Source of the DNA: Bog-756 sp963737625
GTDB lineage: Bacteria > Actinomycetota > Acidimicrobiia > Acidimicrobiales > RAAP-2
Assembly: GCA_963737625.1 (NCBI GenBank)
Contig: CAVTTK010000002.1
Coordinates: forward strand, 496,001 to 560,000
DNA length: 64,000 nt
Reading direction: 5' to 3'
Shown: positions 1 to 7,438 of the stretch, one piece after another
Layout: every line of letters starts with the position of its first letter
Numbering within the stretch: the first letter of the stretch is position 1
The notes under the pieces: model-generated
Seen by the model: the letters and a program-made list of their open reading frames with translations, nothing else
Database searches by the model: none
Told to the model about the DNA's origin: nothing
Made by a program: the position numbers and the translations under genes

Positions 1-606
1 CGGGGTGAGCCCTATGACGACCTCGTACAGGTCGCCTCCATGGCTCTGGTGAAGTCGGTCGATCGGTTCGACGCGGATCGTGGTGTCGAGTTCAGTACGT
101 TCGCCACCCGAACGATCATCGGTGAACTGAAGCGCCACTTCCGAGACAAGGGTTGGGCGATCCGGGCTCCACGGCGGGTCCAGGAGCTGTATCTAGCCCT
201 GGGGCCCTCCATCGAGACCTTGACGCAACAGTTGGGAAGGCCCCCAACGGTGGCCGAGATCGCCGAGTTGGTGGACGCCAGCGAGGAATCGGTGCTCGAG
301 GCCATGGAAGCTGGACAGCACTATCGGACCACATCGATCGATGCCCCCAACCACCAGGAGGGGACGTTGTCGCGCCGTCTCGGTCGGGTTGATTCCGGCT
401 ACGCCGGCACCGATGACCGCCTGCTTCTCGCCCTCTCGCTCGCCGACCTTCCCGAGCGCGAGCGGACCATCATCAGTCTGCGATTCGTTGACGGACTCAC
501 CCAATCAGAAATAGCTGCACGAGTGGGACTGAGCCAGATGCACGTCTCTCGACTGCTCGCCTCCAGCCTGGCTACGCTCAAGGCCTCGTTCGGAGAGGAG
601 TCGTAG
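1..606 (+). CDS. SigF/SigB-type RNA polymerase sigma factor (5' end cut by window)
   Basis: The open frame runs in from base 1 and ends at TAG 604-606, so the true start lies outside the window; the Met at base 40 falls inside region 2 and is not the start. Region 2 is visible at the beginning (YDDLVQVASMALVKSVDRF, then FSTFATRTIIGELKRHFRD), region 3 in the middle (RPPTVAEIAELV) and region 4 with its helix-turn-helix at the end (LPERERTIISLRF, LTQSEIAARVGLSQMHVSRL). This arrangement is that of the stress/sporulation SigB/SigF group, which directs core polymerase to general-stress promoters and is held by an RsbW-type anti-sigma. Such a protein is encoded convergently just downstream. Confidence 0.93.
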   Translation, partial: RGEPYDDLVQVASMALVKSVDRFDADRGVEFSTFATRTIIGELKRHFRDKGWAIRAPRRVQELYLALGPSIETLTQQLGRPPTVAEIAELVDASEESVLEAMEAGQHYRTTSIDAPNHQEGTLSRRLGRVDSGYAGTDDRLLLALSLADLPERERTIISLRFVDGLTQSEIAARVGLSQMHVSRLLASSLATLKASFGEES

Positions 607-623
607 ATCCACTGAGTCATCCG

Positions 624-656
624 AGCGATCGACGATCAGCACTGCGGGCGATCGCT
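624..656. terminator. inverted repeat at convergent gene ends
   Basis: An 8-bp perfect inverted repeat (AGCGATCG at 624-631, CGATCGCT at 649-656) sits where the sigma gene and the convergent anti-sigma gene end, partly inside the last codons of the latter. It has no T-run. A bidirectional terminator role is inferred only from the position. Confidence 0.28.
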
Positions 657-1079
657 GATGACCAACGGTATTGAGCAACCCGCAGATTCGTCGGGTGTTG
701 ACGAGTTCCCTCGGCACCGGAGGTCGAACCATACGGTCTTTCCTGGCGGGGCGCCTATGACGCCCCACTCGCTGGCCAGCTCCTCGAGGAGGTACAGGCC
801 TCGTCCGTGTGTGTAGAGGAGGGTGGCGGGAATCGGTTCGGGTCGCTGGCTGCTTCTGTCGGTGACCTCCACGTGGACGATCCCTTCCGACTCGATGGCC
901 ACCACGTCGAAGGCAGAATGGGCATGAATGACAGCGTTGGTGGCCAGCTCGCTCGTCAGGAGCCGAGCGATGTCGATGGTCTCCTGACGGCAATGTCCGA
1001 TGGCTCCAGACACCAGTCGTCTCGCCGCGGCAACACTTCTTACGTCGTTCGGGAATGCTGTCACAGTTCTAATCTCCAC
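636..1079 (-). CDS. RsbW-like anti-sigma factor, ATP-binding serine kinase type
   Basis: A 147-residue GHKL/HATPase_c_2 protein starting at GTG 1079. The N box is seen as LLTSELATNAVIHA (about residues 40-53), the G1 region as VEVTDRSSQRPEP, and the glycine-rich lid as THGRGLYLLEELASEWGV (about 90-107). Family members bind a partner sigma factor and are released by an anti-anti-sigma protein, which they can phosphorylate. The convergent neighbour is a SigF/SigB-type factor, so the two are a likely pair, although such genes are more usually co-directional. No anti-anti-sigma gene is seen here. The length is normal for the family. Confidence 0.85.
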   Translation of the reverse strand: MEIRTVTAFPNDVRSVAAARRLVSGAIGHCRQETIDIARLLTSELATNAVIHAHSAFDVVAIESEGIVHVEVTDRSSQRPEPIPATLLYTHGRGLYLLEELASEWGVIGAPPGKTVWFDLRCRGNSSTPDESAGCSIPLVISDRPQC

Positions 1080-1613
1080 CGACTGAGTTCAACCTTGTGG
1101 GGCCAGTTGCATCATGAGGAGCGAACCCGGGTTCGCTCCTCAGCGCTGATTTGCCATTGGGCCGTAGCGGTCCGCAGGTCTCAGTCTTCGGTGGAAGGGG
1201 TTGGTCCTGCGTCATTGTGGGCACCTGAACCTCGATTGGGCAGTCGGCGGACCCCTGAAGCGCCGCCCCAATCCGACGAGGTCAGTCGCCGAGGCCCGTC
1301 ACCTGCGGCCATGGTTCTGCCCTACCCCCGGCCTCCGCTCCAAAACCAGGTCCGGTTCAAGCGGATCCGTTCGTCACAACTGCATCCAGCGAAGAGTTCG
1401 ACTTCCATGGCCAGAGGGCCTTGGTTGCAGCAAGGCCAAGCGGCAAGGACGACTCGATGGGTAGGTTCAATCTGCCTTTGCTGTCCGCAATCTGGCAAGG
1501 CTGTACGCTCAGCTTCCGGATCCGAGGTGTTCCTCGATCCGGCTCGTTCTTCTTGTCGTCGGGCATGCTGTCTGCCGGTGGGGGGTCGAAACAATTGGTC
1601 GTCATCCCAGTCG
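1080..1613. other. gene-free stretch upstream of the tRNA
   Basis: About 530 bases with no convincing coding region. Open frames exist on both strands but none resembles a known family. The only structure I see is the hairpin at 1516-1542, listed separately. It probably contains the promoter of the anti-sigma gene (reverse) and of the tRNA (forward). Confidence 0.5.
1516..1542 (+). terminator. terminator-like hairpin upstream of tRNA-CAU
   Basis: CCGGATC at 1516-1522 pairs with GATCCGG at 1536-1542, and GAGG at 1524-1527 pairs with CCTC at 1532-1535 around a TGTT loop, leaving one bulged C. A T/C-rich tract follows on the + strand. It could be an intrinsic terminator protecting the tRNA promoter, but no + strand gene is visible upstream. 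Confidence 0.35.
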
Positions 1614-1686
1614 GGGGCAGTAGCTCAGTGGTCAGAGCAGGGGACTCATAATCCCTCGGTCGCAGGTTCGATCCCTGCCTGCCCCA
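1614..1686 (+). tRNA. tRNA with CAU anticodon (Ile2 or elongator Met)
   Basis: A complete 73-base cloverleaf. The acceptor GGGGCAG/CTGCCCC pairs perfectly; the D stem is GCTC/GAGC; the anticodon stem GGGGA/TCCCT closes the loop CTCATAA; the T arm is GCAGG-TTCGATC-CCTGC; the discriminator is A1686. CCA is not encoded. The anticodon is CAU. It is not the initiator tRNA, because base pair 1-72 is G-C and the three stacked G-C pairs of the anticodon stem are absent. The short D loop and the variable region resemble tRNA-Ile2 (lysidine-modified CAU) more than elongator Met, but I cannot settle this. Its 3' part is repeated at 6978-7030. Confidence 0.95.
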
Positions 1687-1695
1687 CGGATTGTT
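1643..1695 (+). repeat. att-like direct repeat, copy 1 (tRNA 3' half)
   Basis: These 53 bases run from the tRNA anticodon arm to nine bases past the tRNA end. They match 6978-7030 without gaps, differing only at 1650 (A versus G) and 1667 (T versus G). The offset is 5335 bases. Confidence 0.85.
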
Positions 1696-1783
1696 TGTGC
1701 AATTCCGGGTGATCCTTGAGGAATTAGTTCCGGGTGATCCTGACCTGAGATTCGGTAGTTGCTTGACGCAGTTCCGGTTGATG

Positions 1784-1830
1784 CTTGACACCTCGGCCCC
1801 ACCGACCTGCGCTCGTAGGAGCTAAGGAGG
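1784..1830 (+). repeat. IS481-end-like direct repeat, copy 1
   Basis: These 47 bases match 7116-7162 with five substitutions. Upstream, from about 1702, lie imperfect reiterations of a TTCCGGGTGATCCTTGA-like unit (near 1703, 1728 and 1772), as seen at ends of IS481-type elements. The repeat finishes in AGGAGCTAAGGAGG, a strong ribosome-binding site directly before the transposase relic. Confidence 0.7.
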
Positions 1831-1837
1831 TGGCCGA

Positions 1838-1985
1838 GTGCTTGTGGAGCCCAGCAAGATGGAACAGCGGTATGACGCAGTCCTGGGTGGGATTGGGGAC
1901 GGCTTCAGCGTGGCGGAGGTGGCTGAGGCCTATGGCGTGAGTCGTCAGAGCGTGTACGCCTGGGTGGCCCGCCATGAGAATGGCG
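1838..1985 (+). pseudogene. IS481-family transposase, N-terminal relic
   Basis: From GTG 1838 the first ~49 codons encode a helix-turn-helix start typical of IS481 transposases (KMEQRYDAVLGGI, then FSVAEVAEAYGVSRQSVYAW). After about base 1985 the frame runs on but loses all similarity, and the DDE catalytic domain is absent. The insertion element was therefore truncated where the island genes begin. The ribosome-binding site AAGGAGG at 1824-1830 is intact, so a short fusion peptide could still be translated. Confidence 0.75.
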
Positions 1986-2020
1986 TGCGACAGAACCCGG
2001 CAGCAGTCGCCGTCATGCTG

Positions 2021-2797
2021 TCAGCAATGGGAAATGCCAAAAGTAGAATCACCGACACCCAGTTGGGAATCATCAAGCAGGACCACTGGTGTCGCGGCAA
2101 AAGGGCCGTCGCTGGCCAGTTCAGACGGATCGGTACGAGTGCGCAGGTACACCAGGGCTGCGGAGACCCGCCGGTCGGACAGCCCCTGCCCGAATGGTCC
2201 GAGCTTTAGAAAGATTGCTGTAATGCCCTTCTCGATCGACTTCACCGAGTAGTGGAGTTCCTCAGCTATCGCTCTATTCGAGAGGCCACGAGCCACGAGT
2301 CGCAGAATATTGAGTTGACCTGCCGTCAGCTCGTCCATGCTCATGGCATCTCCGCTGCGTATGAACGCATCTAAGATCGTCTCGTCCAGTTTGCTATTGC
2401 CGGCGAGGGTCTCTTTGACCGCCTCAACGAGCGATTCGACACTGAAGAGAGTTTCGTCCGCCAGGAATGCTGCACCGGAATGACTATCTCGAAGAAGATC
2501 TAGAGCGAACTTGTGGACTCGATCAGAGATCACAACGATGCCCATGTTTGGATACAAGTACCGTATTGCACGGACCGCTGTAACCATCGCCTCCGTTGTG
2601 ATGATCTGAGACCGGACGCTCATGATCAGGGCGTCTGGTGTGTGGCCAGCTAAGAAGGCCGTCAGCGATTCAAGACTGTAGACCTTGCCGATGGCTTCAA
2701 CGCCTTGGACATCGTCAAGCAGCGCTTGAAGTCCTCCGGCAAAGAGTGGGCTATCACTGGCGATCACAACAGTGATTGGCGCATCGCTATCAAGCAT
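2021..2797 (-). CDS. LuxR/NarL-type regulator with degenerate receiver
   Basis: A 258-residue protein with an N-terminal receiver-like domain (about 1-125) and a C-terminal LuxR helix-turn-helix (about 150-200: LTAGQLNILRLVARGLSNRA, then YSVKSIEKGITAIFLKLG). In the receiver the acidic pocket (ASDSP) is present, but the segment that normally carries the phospho-acceptor Asp reads PDALIMSVRS, with Ser in its place. Output is therefore probably not controlled by canonical phosphorylation. The start is supported by GGAAGGAGA ahead of the ATG. It is the last of three same-strand island genes, following two c-di-GMP enzymes; a ligand-controlled or pseudo-receiver role is a guess. The 3' end lies next to the IS relic. 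Confidence 0.82.
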   Translation of the reverse strand: MLDSDAPITVVIASDSPLFAGGLQALLDDVQGVEAIGKVYSLESLTAFLAGHTPDALIMSVRSQIITTEAMVTAVRAIRYLYPNMGIVVISDRVHKFALDLLRDSHSGAAFLADETLFSVESLVEAVKETLAGNSKLDETILDAFIRSGDAMSMDELTAGQLNILRLVARGLSNRAIAEELHYSVKSIEKGITAIFLKLGPFGQGLSDRRVSAALVYLRTRTDPSELASDGPFAATPVVLLDDSQLGVGDSTFGISHC

Positions 2798-2933
2798 CCT
2801 CGGTCTCCTTCCGTCCGGAAGCAGATCTCAGAGATGGCCGCTTGCAGCTAGTCCCAATGCTCGTAACCGCCGGTCACTTCAAAGGTCCACAGATAAGGAT
2901 ACGACTAACGGCAGGGTTCCTGCTTGACAAGTC

Positions 2934-2977
2934 CGGTTCTGAACCCACAGGCAACGTCATTTGCGGGTGGAGAACCG
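2934..2977 (-). promoter_or_regulatory. long hairpin between HD-GYP and LuxR genes
   Basis: CGGTTCT at 2934-2940 pairs with AGAACCG at 2971-2977, and an inner ACCCAC/GCGGGT stem pairs with one mismatch. It lies in the 247-base spacer ahead of the LuxR-type gene. No T-run follows on either strand, so it may be a processing site or a leader structure rather than a classical terminator. Confidence 0.35.
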
Positions 2978-3044
2978 CAGGGGACAGGGCCGGCCCTACT
3001 CTTTGGGAGATTAAGGGGCCTCGTCCACCTTCTGGTAGCCCTCA

Positions 3045-4076
3045 TTAATGGACTCCGACTACCTTCAGGTGGAATCCTTCCTCCCGAAAGAGTCGGAGGC
3101 ACGCGGCGGCGATGTCATCGTCGAATTGATGGCTACGAGCGGACTCGATGCGAGCGAGAATAGCCTCCAGGCCGACTTCCTGAGTTTCGACCATTCCACA
3201 CGACATCACCGCCACCGTATCGGCAAGCCCGACAATTTGTGATCCAGTAAGAATTGAGGTGCCGGTCAAGCCATCGGGATATCCAGATCCGTCGATTCGT
3301 TCGTGGTGCTGCAGAATCATCTGGGGCACCGATCCGGCGAGTCCAGCACCTGCCAGCATGGCGGCGCCCACGTTCGGATGCTCCCTGAGTCGATCGGTTT
3401 CGAAGGGTCTGCCTTTTTCTTCAGGATGGACCGACATTTCGGGAATGGAGATCTCGCCGATATCGTGAAGCGCGGCGGCACAATTGATTGTGTGAACCAC
3501 GTCATCGGTCATGTCGAGTTGCCTTGCAATAGCTGTGGCAACATACGTCACTCCCAGGTGATGCCGGGCTGACCCACTGTCATAGCGCTCCAATGTCGTG
3601 TGAACCGCGTCAGCTCCGTGCTCGAGACTTCTATACAGGTCTGCACGAAACTGATTACGTCTCGTCACATCAAGACCGTTAAGAACAATTCCATGAAGAG
3701 TTTGCAGATGGAGGCGATTGAAGAACTGAGCATCCACGTCACGGATCTCTCCAGAGCTGTGTGATTCAAATCGGATCGTCCTGGATAGCTCACCGTCCGG
3801 CGTATGGCACAACATTAGGTGCCCAGCAATCACATCCTGGAGATCGTCGGAATGCACATAACTGAAGAGGCTTGATCCAACGGCAATCTCAAGCGGGACA
3901 CCAAACGCGCGAAGTGCCTCGAGATTCGCGTAGGTGATGATTGCGTCACTGTTGAGAATGGCGACGAAACCCTTTGATTCGTGTGCGAGATGCAAGCACC
4001 CGTCTGCGGTTCCTGGACTCGGCCAAATGGTCTCGACGTGCGTCGGGGCCCAGTCACTGATTGTCATTTGAATCAT
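3045..4076 (-). CDS. PAS-HD-GYP cyclic-di-GMP phosphodiesterase candidate
   Basis: A 343-residue soluble protein. An N-terminal PAS-like sensor (about 25-140: FVAILNSDAIITYANLEALR) is followed by an HD-GYP domain. The key signatures are present: HDIGE (HD pair), the HHE of LQHHERIDGSGYP, and GSGYP in the form that gives the family its name. HD-GYP domains hydrolyse c-di-GMP to GMP using a bi- or trinuclear metal site. There is no transmembrane segment and no GGDEF or receiver domain. It is encoded between a LuxR-type regulator and a larger GGDEF/HD-GYP protein on the same strand. The sensor ligand is unknown. Confidence 0.88.
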   Translation of the reverse strand: MIQMTISDWAPTHVETIWPSPGTADGCLHLAHESKGFVAILNSDAIITYANLEALRAFGVPLEIAVGSSLFSYVHSDDLQDVIAGHLMLCHTPDGELSRTIRFESHSSGEIRDVDAQFFNRLHLQTLHGIVLNGLDVTRRNQFRADLYRSLEHGADAVHTTLERYDSGSARHHLGVTYVATAIARQLDMTDDVVHTINCAAALHDIGEISIPEMSVHPEEKGRPFETDRLREHPNVGAAMLAGAGLAGSVPQMILQHHERIDGSGYPDGLTGTSILTGSQIVGLADTVAVMSCGMVETQEVGLEAILARIESARSHQFDDDIAAACLRLFREEGFHLKVVGVH

Positions 4077-4370
4077 CTCCCGTGTAGACGCGCCCCCCTT
4101 CTAACTCCTAAAGGGCAACTGACTACAACGTTCATCGGCCAGATTAGGGTGGCTGACTGAGTAGGGTTTCCCCTATCTCATCAGTGGAGTTTCTCGGCCT
4201 GGTACCTACTACCCGAGTCCGGCGTTTCGGTGGACGTTCCGCGCCTCACTGTCGTGGATCAGCAGAGGGCGCCCGTTTAGCTATACCCGCACCACGTTTC
4301 GTGTCACGGTGGGCATCGCTGGTAAGTAGCAATATTGCTTCTTCCCGCTCGCTTCATTCGATAGAGCTTC
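4077..4370. other. spacer between the two HD-GYP genes
   Basis: About 290 bases with no coding region I can support. It would contain the promoter of the PAS-HD-GYP gene on the minus strand. No clear hairpin or repeat was seen. Confidence 0.4.
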
Positions 4371-6578
4371 TCATTCAACGAGCGATCCGCTTTGATCGAA
4401 GATGATCTTGCCGCTCCGAATAACTCTCTCGCAAGCATCAACCACATCTGTGTCATAGAGTGTGCCGGAGCCGCTCTGAATCTCACTGAGAGCGGCGTCG
4501 AGACCAAGAGCGGCTCGGTATGGTCGCCGTGAAGCCATGGATTCCACCACATCCGCGACGGCAATGATGCGGCTTCCCACGGAAATCTGCGTTCCCTGAA
4601 GACCGATCGGATATCCTGACCCATCCATGCGTTCATGGTGCTGGTGAACCATCTCGGCGACATTCTCTGGGAACTGCACCTTCTTCAGGAGTTCGAATCC
4701 GGCCTGACTATGTTCACGGACGACTGCTGTTTCGGCGTCACTGAGTCGACCCGGACGCGTGAGTATTTCCGATGGGACCGACAATTTGCCGAGATCGTGA
4801 ATTCTGGCAGCCAAGTCGATCGCGTCGACCTCGCTGGGCTTAAGTTGGAGTTCAGTGGCCACCGCGGATGCAATCTGCGCCACCCGGTCCTGATGCCCAG
4901 CCGTGTACGGATCGCGCATCTCGACAGAAGCTGACAGAGCGCCTACGACTGCTCGGGTAAGCGTTGCTTGACTCTGCTCCAAGCGCTTTCGGTCGGTGAT
5001 GTCGATGACGACAATGGCAATTCCAGTCACACACCCATCCACTCGGACGGGATTGAGATTCGTAAGCCAGTGGTGAATATGATGCGGGTCCGTGCTGCTT
5101 TCGCCGGACACCTCTTGGCTGACGACTGGTTCGCCGGTATCAATCACTCGCTGATACAGCGGCTGGAGCATGGGCCACAGTGCAGGGACAACCTCGGCGA
5201 CGGTCCTTCCGATCTGGTCTTCGACTCTTCCCCCGTTTACTGATGCGAGCATCGAGTTGAGGCGCAATAGCCGAAAATCGCGGTCGACGTAGCCAAAGCC
5301 AACCGACGCCGTTGACTGAAGCGAATCGATGATCGACGATGCCTCCGCAGTCGCGTGACTTGCCTCCCGAAGGCTCTGTTCGAGTCGGTCCCAGTCGGCC
5401 TGTTCGAGCACTCGGTCGGCGAGTTCTTCACCGCAGTGAACGCGGCTCGGAAAGCCTTCAGGTACGTCTGAGACGGTTGCAGTGCCCCCGCGCCCTGCGG
5501 CTTTGGCACGATAGAGGCCCAGATCGGCATCCCTAAAGAGCCTCTGGCTGGTGGGTTCAAGGGGATCCAGCACTGCGAAGCCAATGCTCACGCTGAACTC
5601 CGATCCTTCCTGGTGATCGAGGGCTCTGGCTATCCGGTCGGCAAGTGTGCCCGCATTGACCAGATCAGTCATCGGAAGGATCACCGCAAATTCGTCGCCC
5701 CCGACGCGGGCAACTGTGTCGCCGGATCTACTGGTAGTTCTCATGATCGCCGCAGCCTTGGAGAGAACTGCATCTCCCTCGGCATGACCATGGGAGTCGT
5801 TGAATGACTTGAGCAGGTCGATGTCGGCCACTAGCAGGCTGAGGGATTCACCGTGTCGCAGGGCGCGGCCGATCTCGATCTCGATACGTTCGTGGAACGC
5901 CCCATGACTCAGACATCCGGTCAATGAATCAGTGTGCGCTCGCCGGTGCAACTCTCTGATCAGCCGATCTTCTTCCCCTTCGAGGCGTGATCGATACACA
6001 GCGCCACCCATGCTCAGTGCGATTGTGCCCGCCAAGAATACAGAGAGTGCAGCGATATAACCGCTGGTCGAACGGGCATGTGAACCGGTGAACGCCACCA
6101 CGAGGAACTCGAGGGATCCGACGATTGCGCAGATTGTGACCTCCTTGACCGGAAGAGCCAATGCGGCGCTCATGATCGGGAGAGCCATCAAAACGATGAG
6201 GGGACTGTCGAGTCCACCATCGAGATACACACAGACAGAGAGGGCTGCTCCTGCCGAGAGGGTTGAGACTAGCGAGAAGGTGACTCTCCAGGGATACGCG
6301 GCGACCCTGTCTACAAACAGGAGAGTCCCAATGGCGACGATGAAGCTAAGTGAGCTCACCGGCATGAGGGCAACTCGGTGAGATCCATTGGGCGTAGCGG
6401 TGAAGTAGGCCAGTACGAAGAGGCTTCCGCCAGCCAGAATCGCATAGCCAAGCCGGATATAGGAGGTCCAGAAGCGTCGCTCCTGCTTTACCAGAGATTG
6501 ATCGACCACTTCGGTTGCATCGTGCGCCGCCAATTGCCGATTGTTGAAAGCCCTGCCCGACAAGACATCTAGGCCCAT
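4371..6578 (-). CDS. membrane-anchored GGDEF-PAS-HD-GYP protein
   Basis: A 735-residue protein. An N-terminal membrane region of about six helices (residues 35-200) precedes a diguanylate cyclase domain with an intact active site (GGDEF in VARVGGDEFAVI). A product-inhibition site, RSGD, lies five residues before GGDEF. Next comes a PAS-like domain (about 425-530, ending in VIDITDRKRLEQ) and then an HD-GYP domain (HDLGKLSVP; HHERMDGSGYP). Both the c-di-GMP making and breaking sites look complete, so the protein could act in either direction depending on membrane or PAS signals. It is the first gene of the three-gene minus-strand set in the tRNA-flanked island. Its ~400-base upstream region holds a possible structured leader. 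Confidence 0.9.
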   Translation of the reverse strand: MGLDVLSGRAFNNRQLAAHDATEVVDQSLVKQERRFWTSYIRLGYAILAGGSLFVLAYFTATPNGSHRVALMPVSSLSFIVAIGTLLFVDRVAAYPWRVTFSLVSTLSAGAALSVCVYLDGGLDSPLIVLMALPIMSAALALPVKEVTICAIVGSLEFLVVAFTGSHARSTSGYIAALSVFLAGTIALSMGGAVYRSRLEGEEDRLIRELHRRAHTDSLTGCLSHGAFHERIEIEIGRALRHGESLSLLVADIDLLKSFNDSHGHAEGDAVLSKAAAIMRTTSRSGDTVARVGGDEFAVILPMTDLVNAGTLADRIARALDHQEGSEFSVSIGFAVLDPLEPTSQRLFRDADLGLYRAKAAGRGGTATVSDVPEGFPSRVHCGEELADRVLEQADWDRLEQSLREASHATAEASSIIDSLQSTASVGFGYVDRDFRLLRLNSMLASVNGGRVEDQIGRTVAEVVPALWPMLQPLYQRVIDTGEPVVSQEVSGESSTDPHHIHHWLTNLNPVRVDGCVTGIAIVVIDITDRKRLEQSQATLTRAVVGALSASVEMRDPYTAGHQDRVAQIASAVATELQLKPSEVDAIDLAARIHDLGKLSVPSEILTRPGRLSDAETAVVREHSQAGFELLKKVQFPENVAEMVHQHHERMDGSGYPIGLQGTQISVGSRIIAVADVVESMASRRPYRAALGLDAALSEIQSGSGTLYDTDVVDACERVIRSGKIIFDQSGSLVE

Positions 6579-6659
6579 AGTTATCTATCGGTCACGGATC
6601 GGCGCGCCATAAGGAGAATCCCGACTACCGGCTCGTCGACAGGTCTAGGCGTTGGATTG

Positions 6660-6780
6660 GTCCGGACGGTGCCCGTCATAAGCGGGAAAATGGTGACGGA
6701 CGAGGCGGGCTTTTTTGTCTTCGCCGTCCCGACTTTCGCCGGTGCCCGGTTTGGGAACGCCCTAGCTTCGTGATCGCGCC
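6660..6780 (-). ncRNA. possible structured leader, weakly GEMM-like
   Basis: On the minus strand, 80-200 bases upstream of the GGDEF/HD-GYP start, a 5-bp stem capped by a GAAA tetraloop (6729-6742) is followed by GGGACG and an A-rich run. It is preceded by the blocks CACG, AGGGC and CAAACC in that order. The order of blocks recalls the GEMM-I (c-di-GMP-I) riboswitch, but the spacings contain extra bases and the downstream stem is not clear. This is a pattern-level suggestion only; the region otherwise has no convincing gene. Confidence 0.22.
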
Positions 6781-6977
6781 ATTCGGAGGCCAAGGCACTC
6801 AACCCCGGAATTGAGCCAATAGCTCTTGGGGAATTGCGCTGAACCGCACGGGTCGCGACTTCAAAACGTGACAGAACTTTGGTCAATTTGAGCAAGGGCG
6901 AGGGTGACTTGGGAGCAAAAGTGCAGTTCACGGACCAGGTCGGCCAGTGCTGAGGGGCCGTGGAAGGCAGCTAAGTC

Positions 6978-7030
6978 GACTCATGATCCCTCGGTCGCAG
7001 GGTCGATCCCTGCCTGCCCCACGGATTGTT
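6978..7030 (+). repeat. att-like direct repeat, copy 2 (displaced tRNA 3' half)
   Basis: Matches 1643-1695 at 51 of 53 positions. It contains the 3' side of the anticodon arm, the T arm and the acceptor 3' strand, but no 5' half, so it cannot be a functional tRNA. One change falls in the anticodon loop and one in the T loop. Confidence 0.85.
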
Positions 7031-7115
7031 GAAAGACCACGCCATCCTTGACGGATCGACAGCGGCTGATCTTGGACACGGAAACGGCTCATCCCCATCG
7101 TAGTCACGGCTGATC

Positions 7116-7162
7116 CTTGACACTCCGGCCTCACCGACCTGCGTTCTTAGGAGCTAAGGAGG
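7116..7162 (+). repeat. IS481-end-like direct repeat, copy 2
   Basis: Matches 1784-1830 at 42 of 47 positions, again ending in GGAGCTAAGGAGG. Two related reiterations of a GGCTGATCCTTGACA-like unit precede it (about 7063-7080 and 7108-7123). No transposase reading frame follows; bases 7163-7438 show no recognisable gene. Confidence 0.65.
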
Positions 7163-7438
7163 CGGATTGCCTTCGGCCTCGGCCATCTATGGGCCCGGCC
7201 AGCACGGTTGGCGGCAGGGCCTATCCGGCGCATTCGGCGGCAGGGTGCAGCCTGACGGCTCGCTCTTCGACGGCGTCGACAAGACCCCCATGGGAGATCA
7301 CGTAGCGCTGACTGGAAGCGCGTCGAAGACATGCTGAGCTAACAACCGACACCGAGATTGCTGTCGTCATGCCACGACCCGTGATCACGACGACCTCATC
7401 GTTGATCTGCGAAGGCTCAGGTATCTGCGCGCTGCATC

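Larger units (their letters stand above)
1643..7030. mobile_element. tRNA-flanked 5.3-kb genomic island carrying c-di-GMP genes
   Basis: The segment is bounded by an intact tRNA 3' half (1643-1695) and a displaced copy (6978-7030), the classic footprint of tRNA-targeted site-specific integration. Inside are an IS481-type relic, a LuxR-type regulator and two HD-GYP proteins, all three genes on the minus strand and visibly less G+C-rich than the flanking DNA. No integrase, relaxase or replication gene is present, so it could be a decayed island, an element moved in trans, or a tandem duplication that captured the tRNA end. The duplication of the IS-end sequence next to each tRNA copy makes the exact boundary ambiguous. 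Confidence 0.6.

Noticed and set aside
1614..1686. Initiator tRNA-fMet
   Set aside because: The first acceptor pair is G-C rather than a mismatch and the anticodon stem lacks the three consecutive G-C pairs of initiators, so it is Ile2 or elongator Met.
807..1712. 301-residue forward open frame over the anti-sigma gene and the tRNA
   Set aside because: It is antisense to a clear HATPase gene and runs through a tRNA gene, so it is a shadow frame.
6581..6931. 116-residue minus-strand open frame upstream of the GGDEF/HD-GYP gene
   Set aside because: No family resemblance, no ribosome-binding site, odd composition, and it overlaps the possible structured leader. Treated as non-coding.
6978..7020. 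Second tRNA gene at the distal island end
   Set aside because: Only the 3' half is present; there is no 5' acceptor strand or D arm, and both loops carry a change. It is an att-like remnant, not a tRNA gene.
1643..7162. Integrase, relaxase or phage genes in the island
   Set aside because: All three complete genes inside are regulatory or c-di-GMP proteins, and the only mobile-element trace is the truncated IS481 helix-turn-helix.
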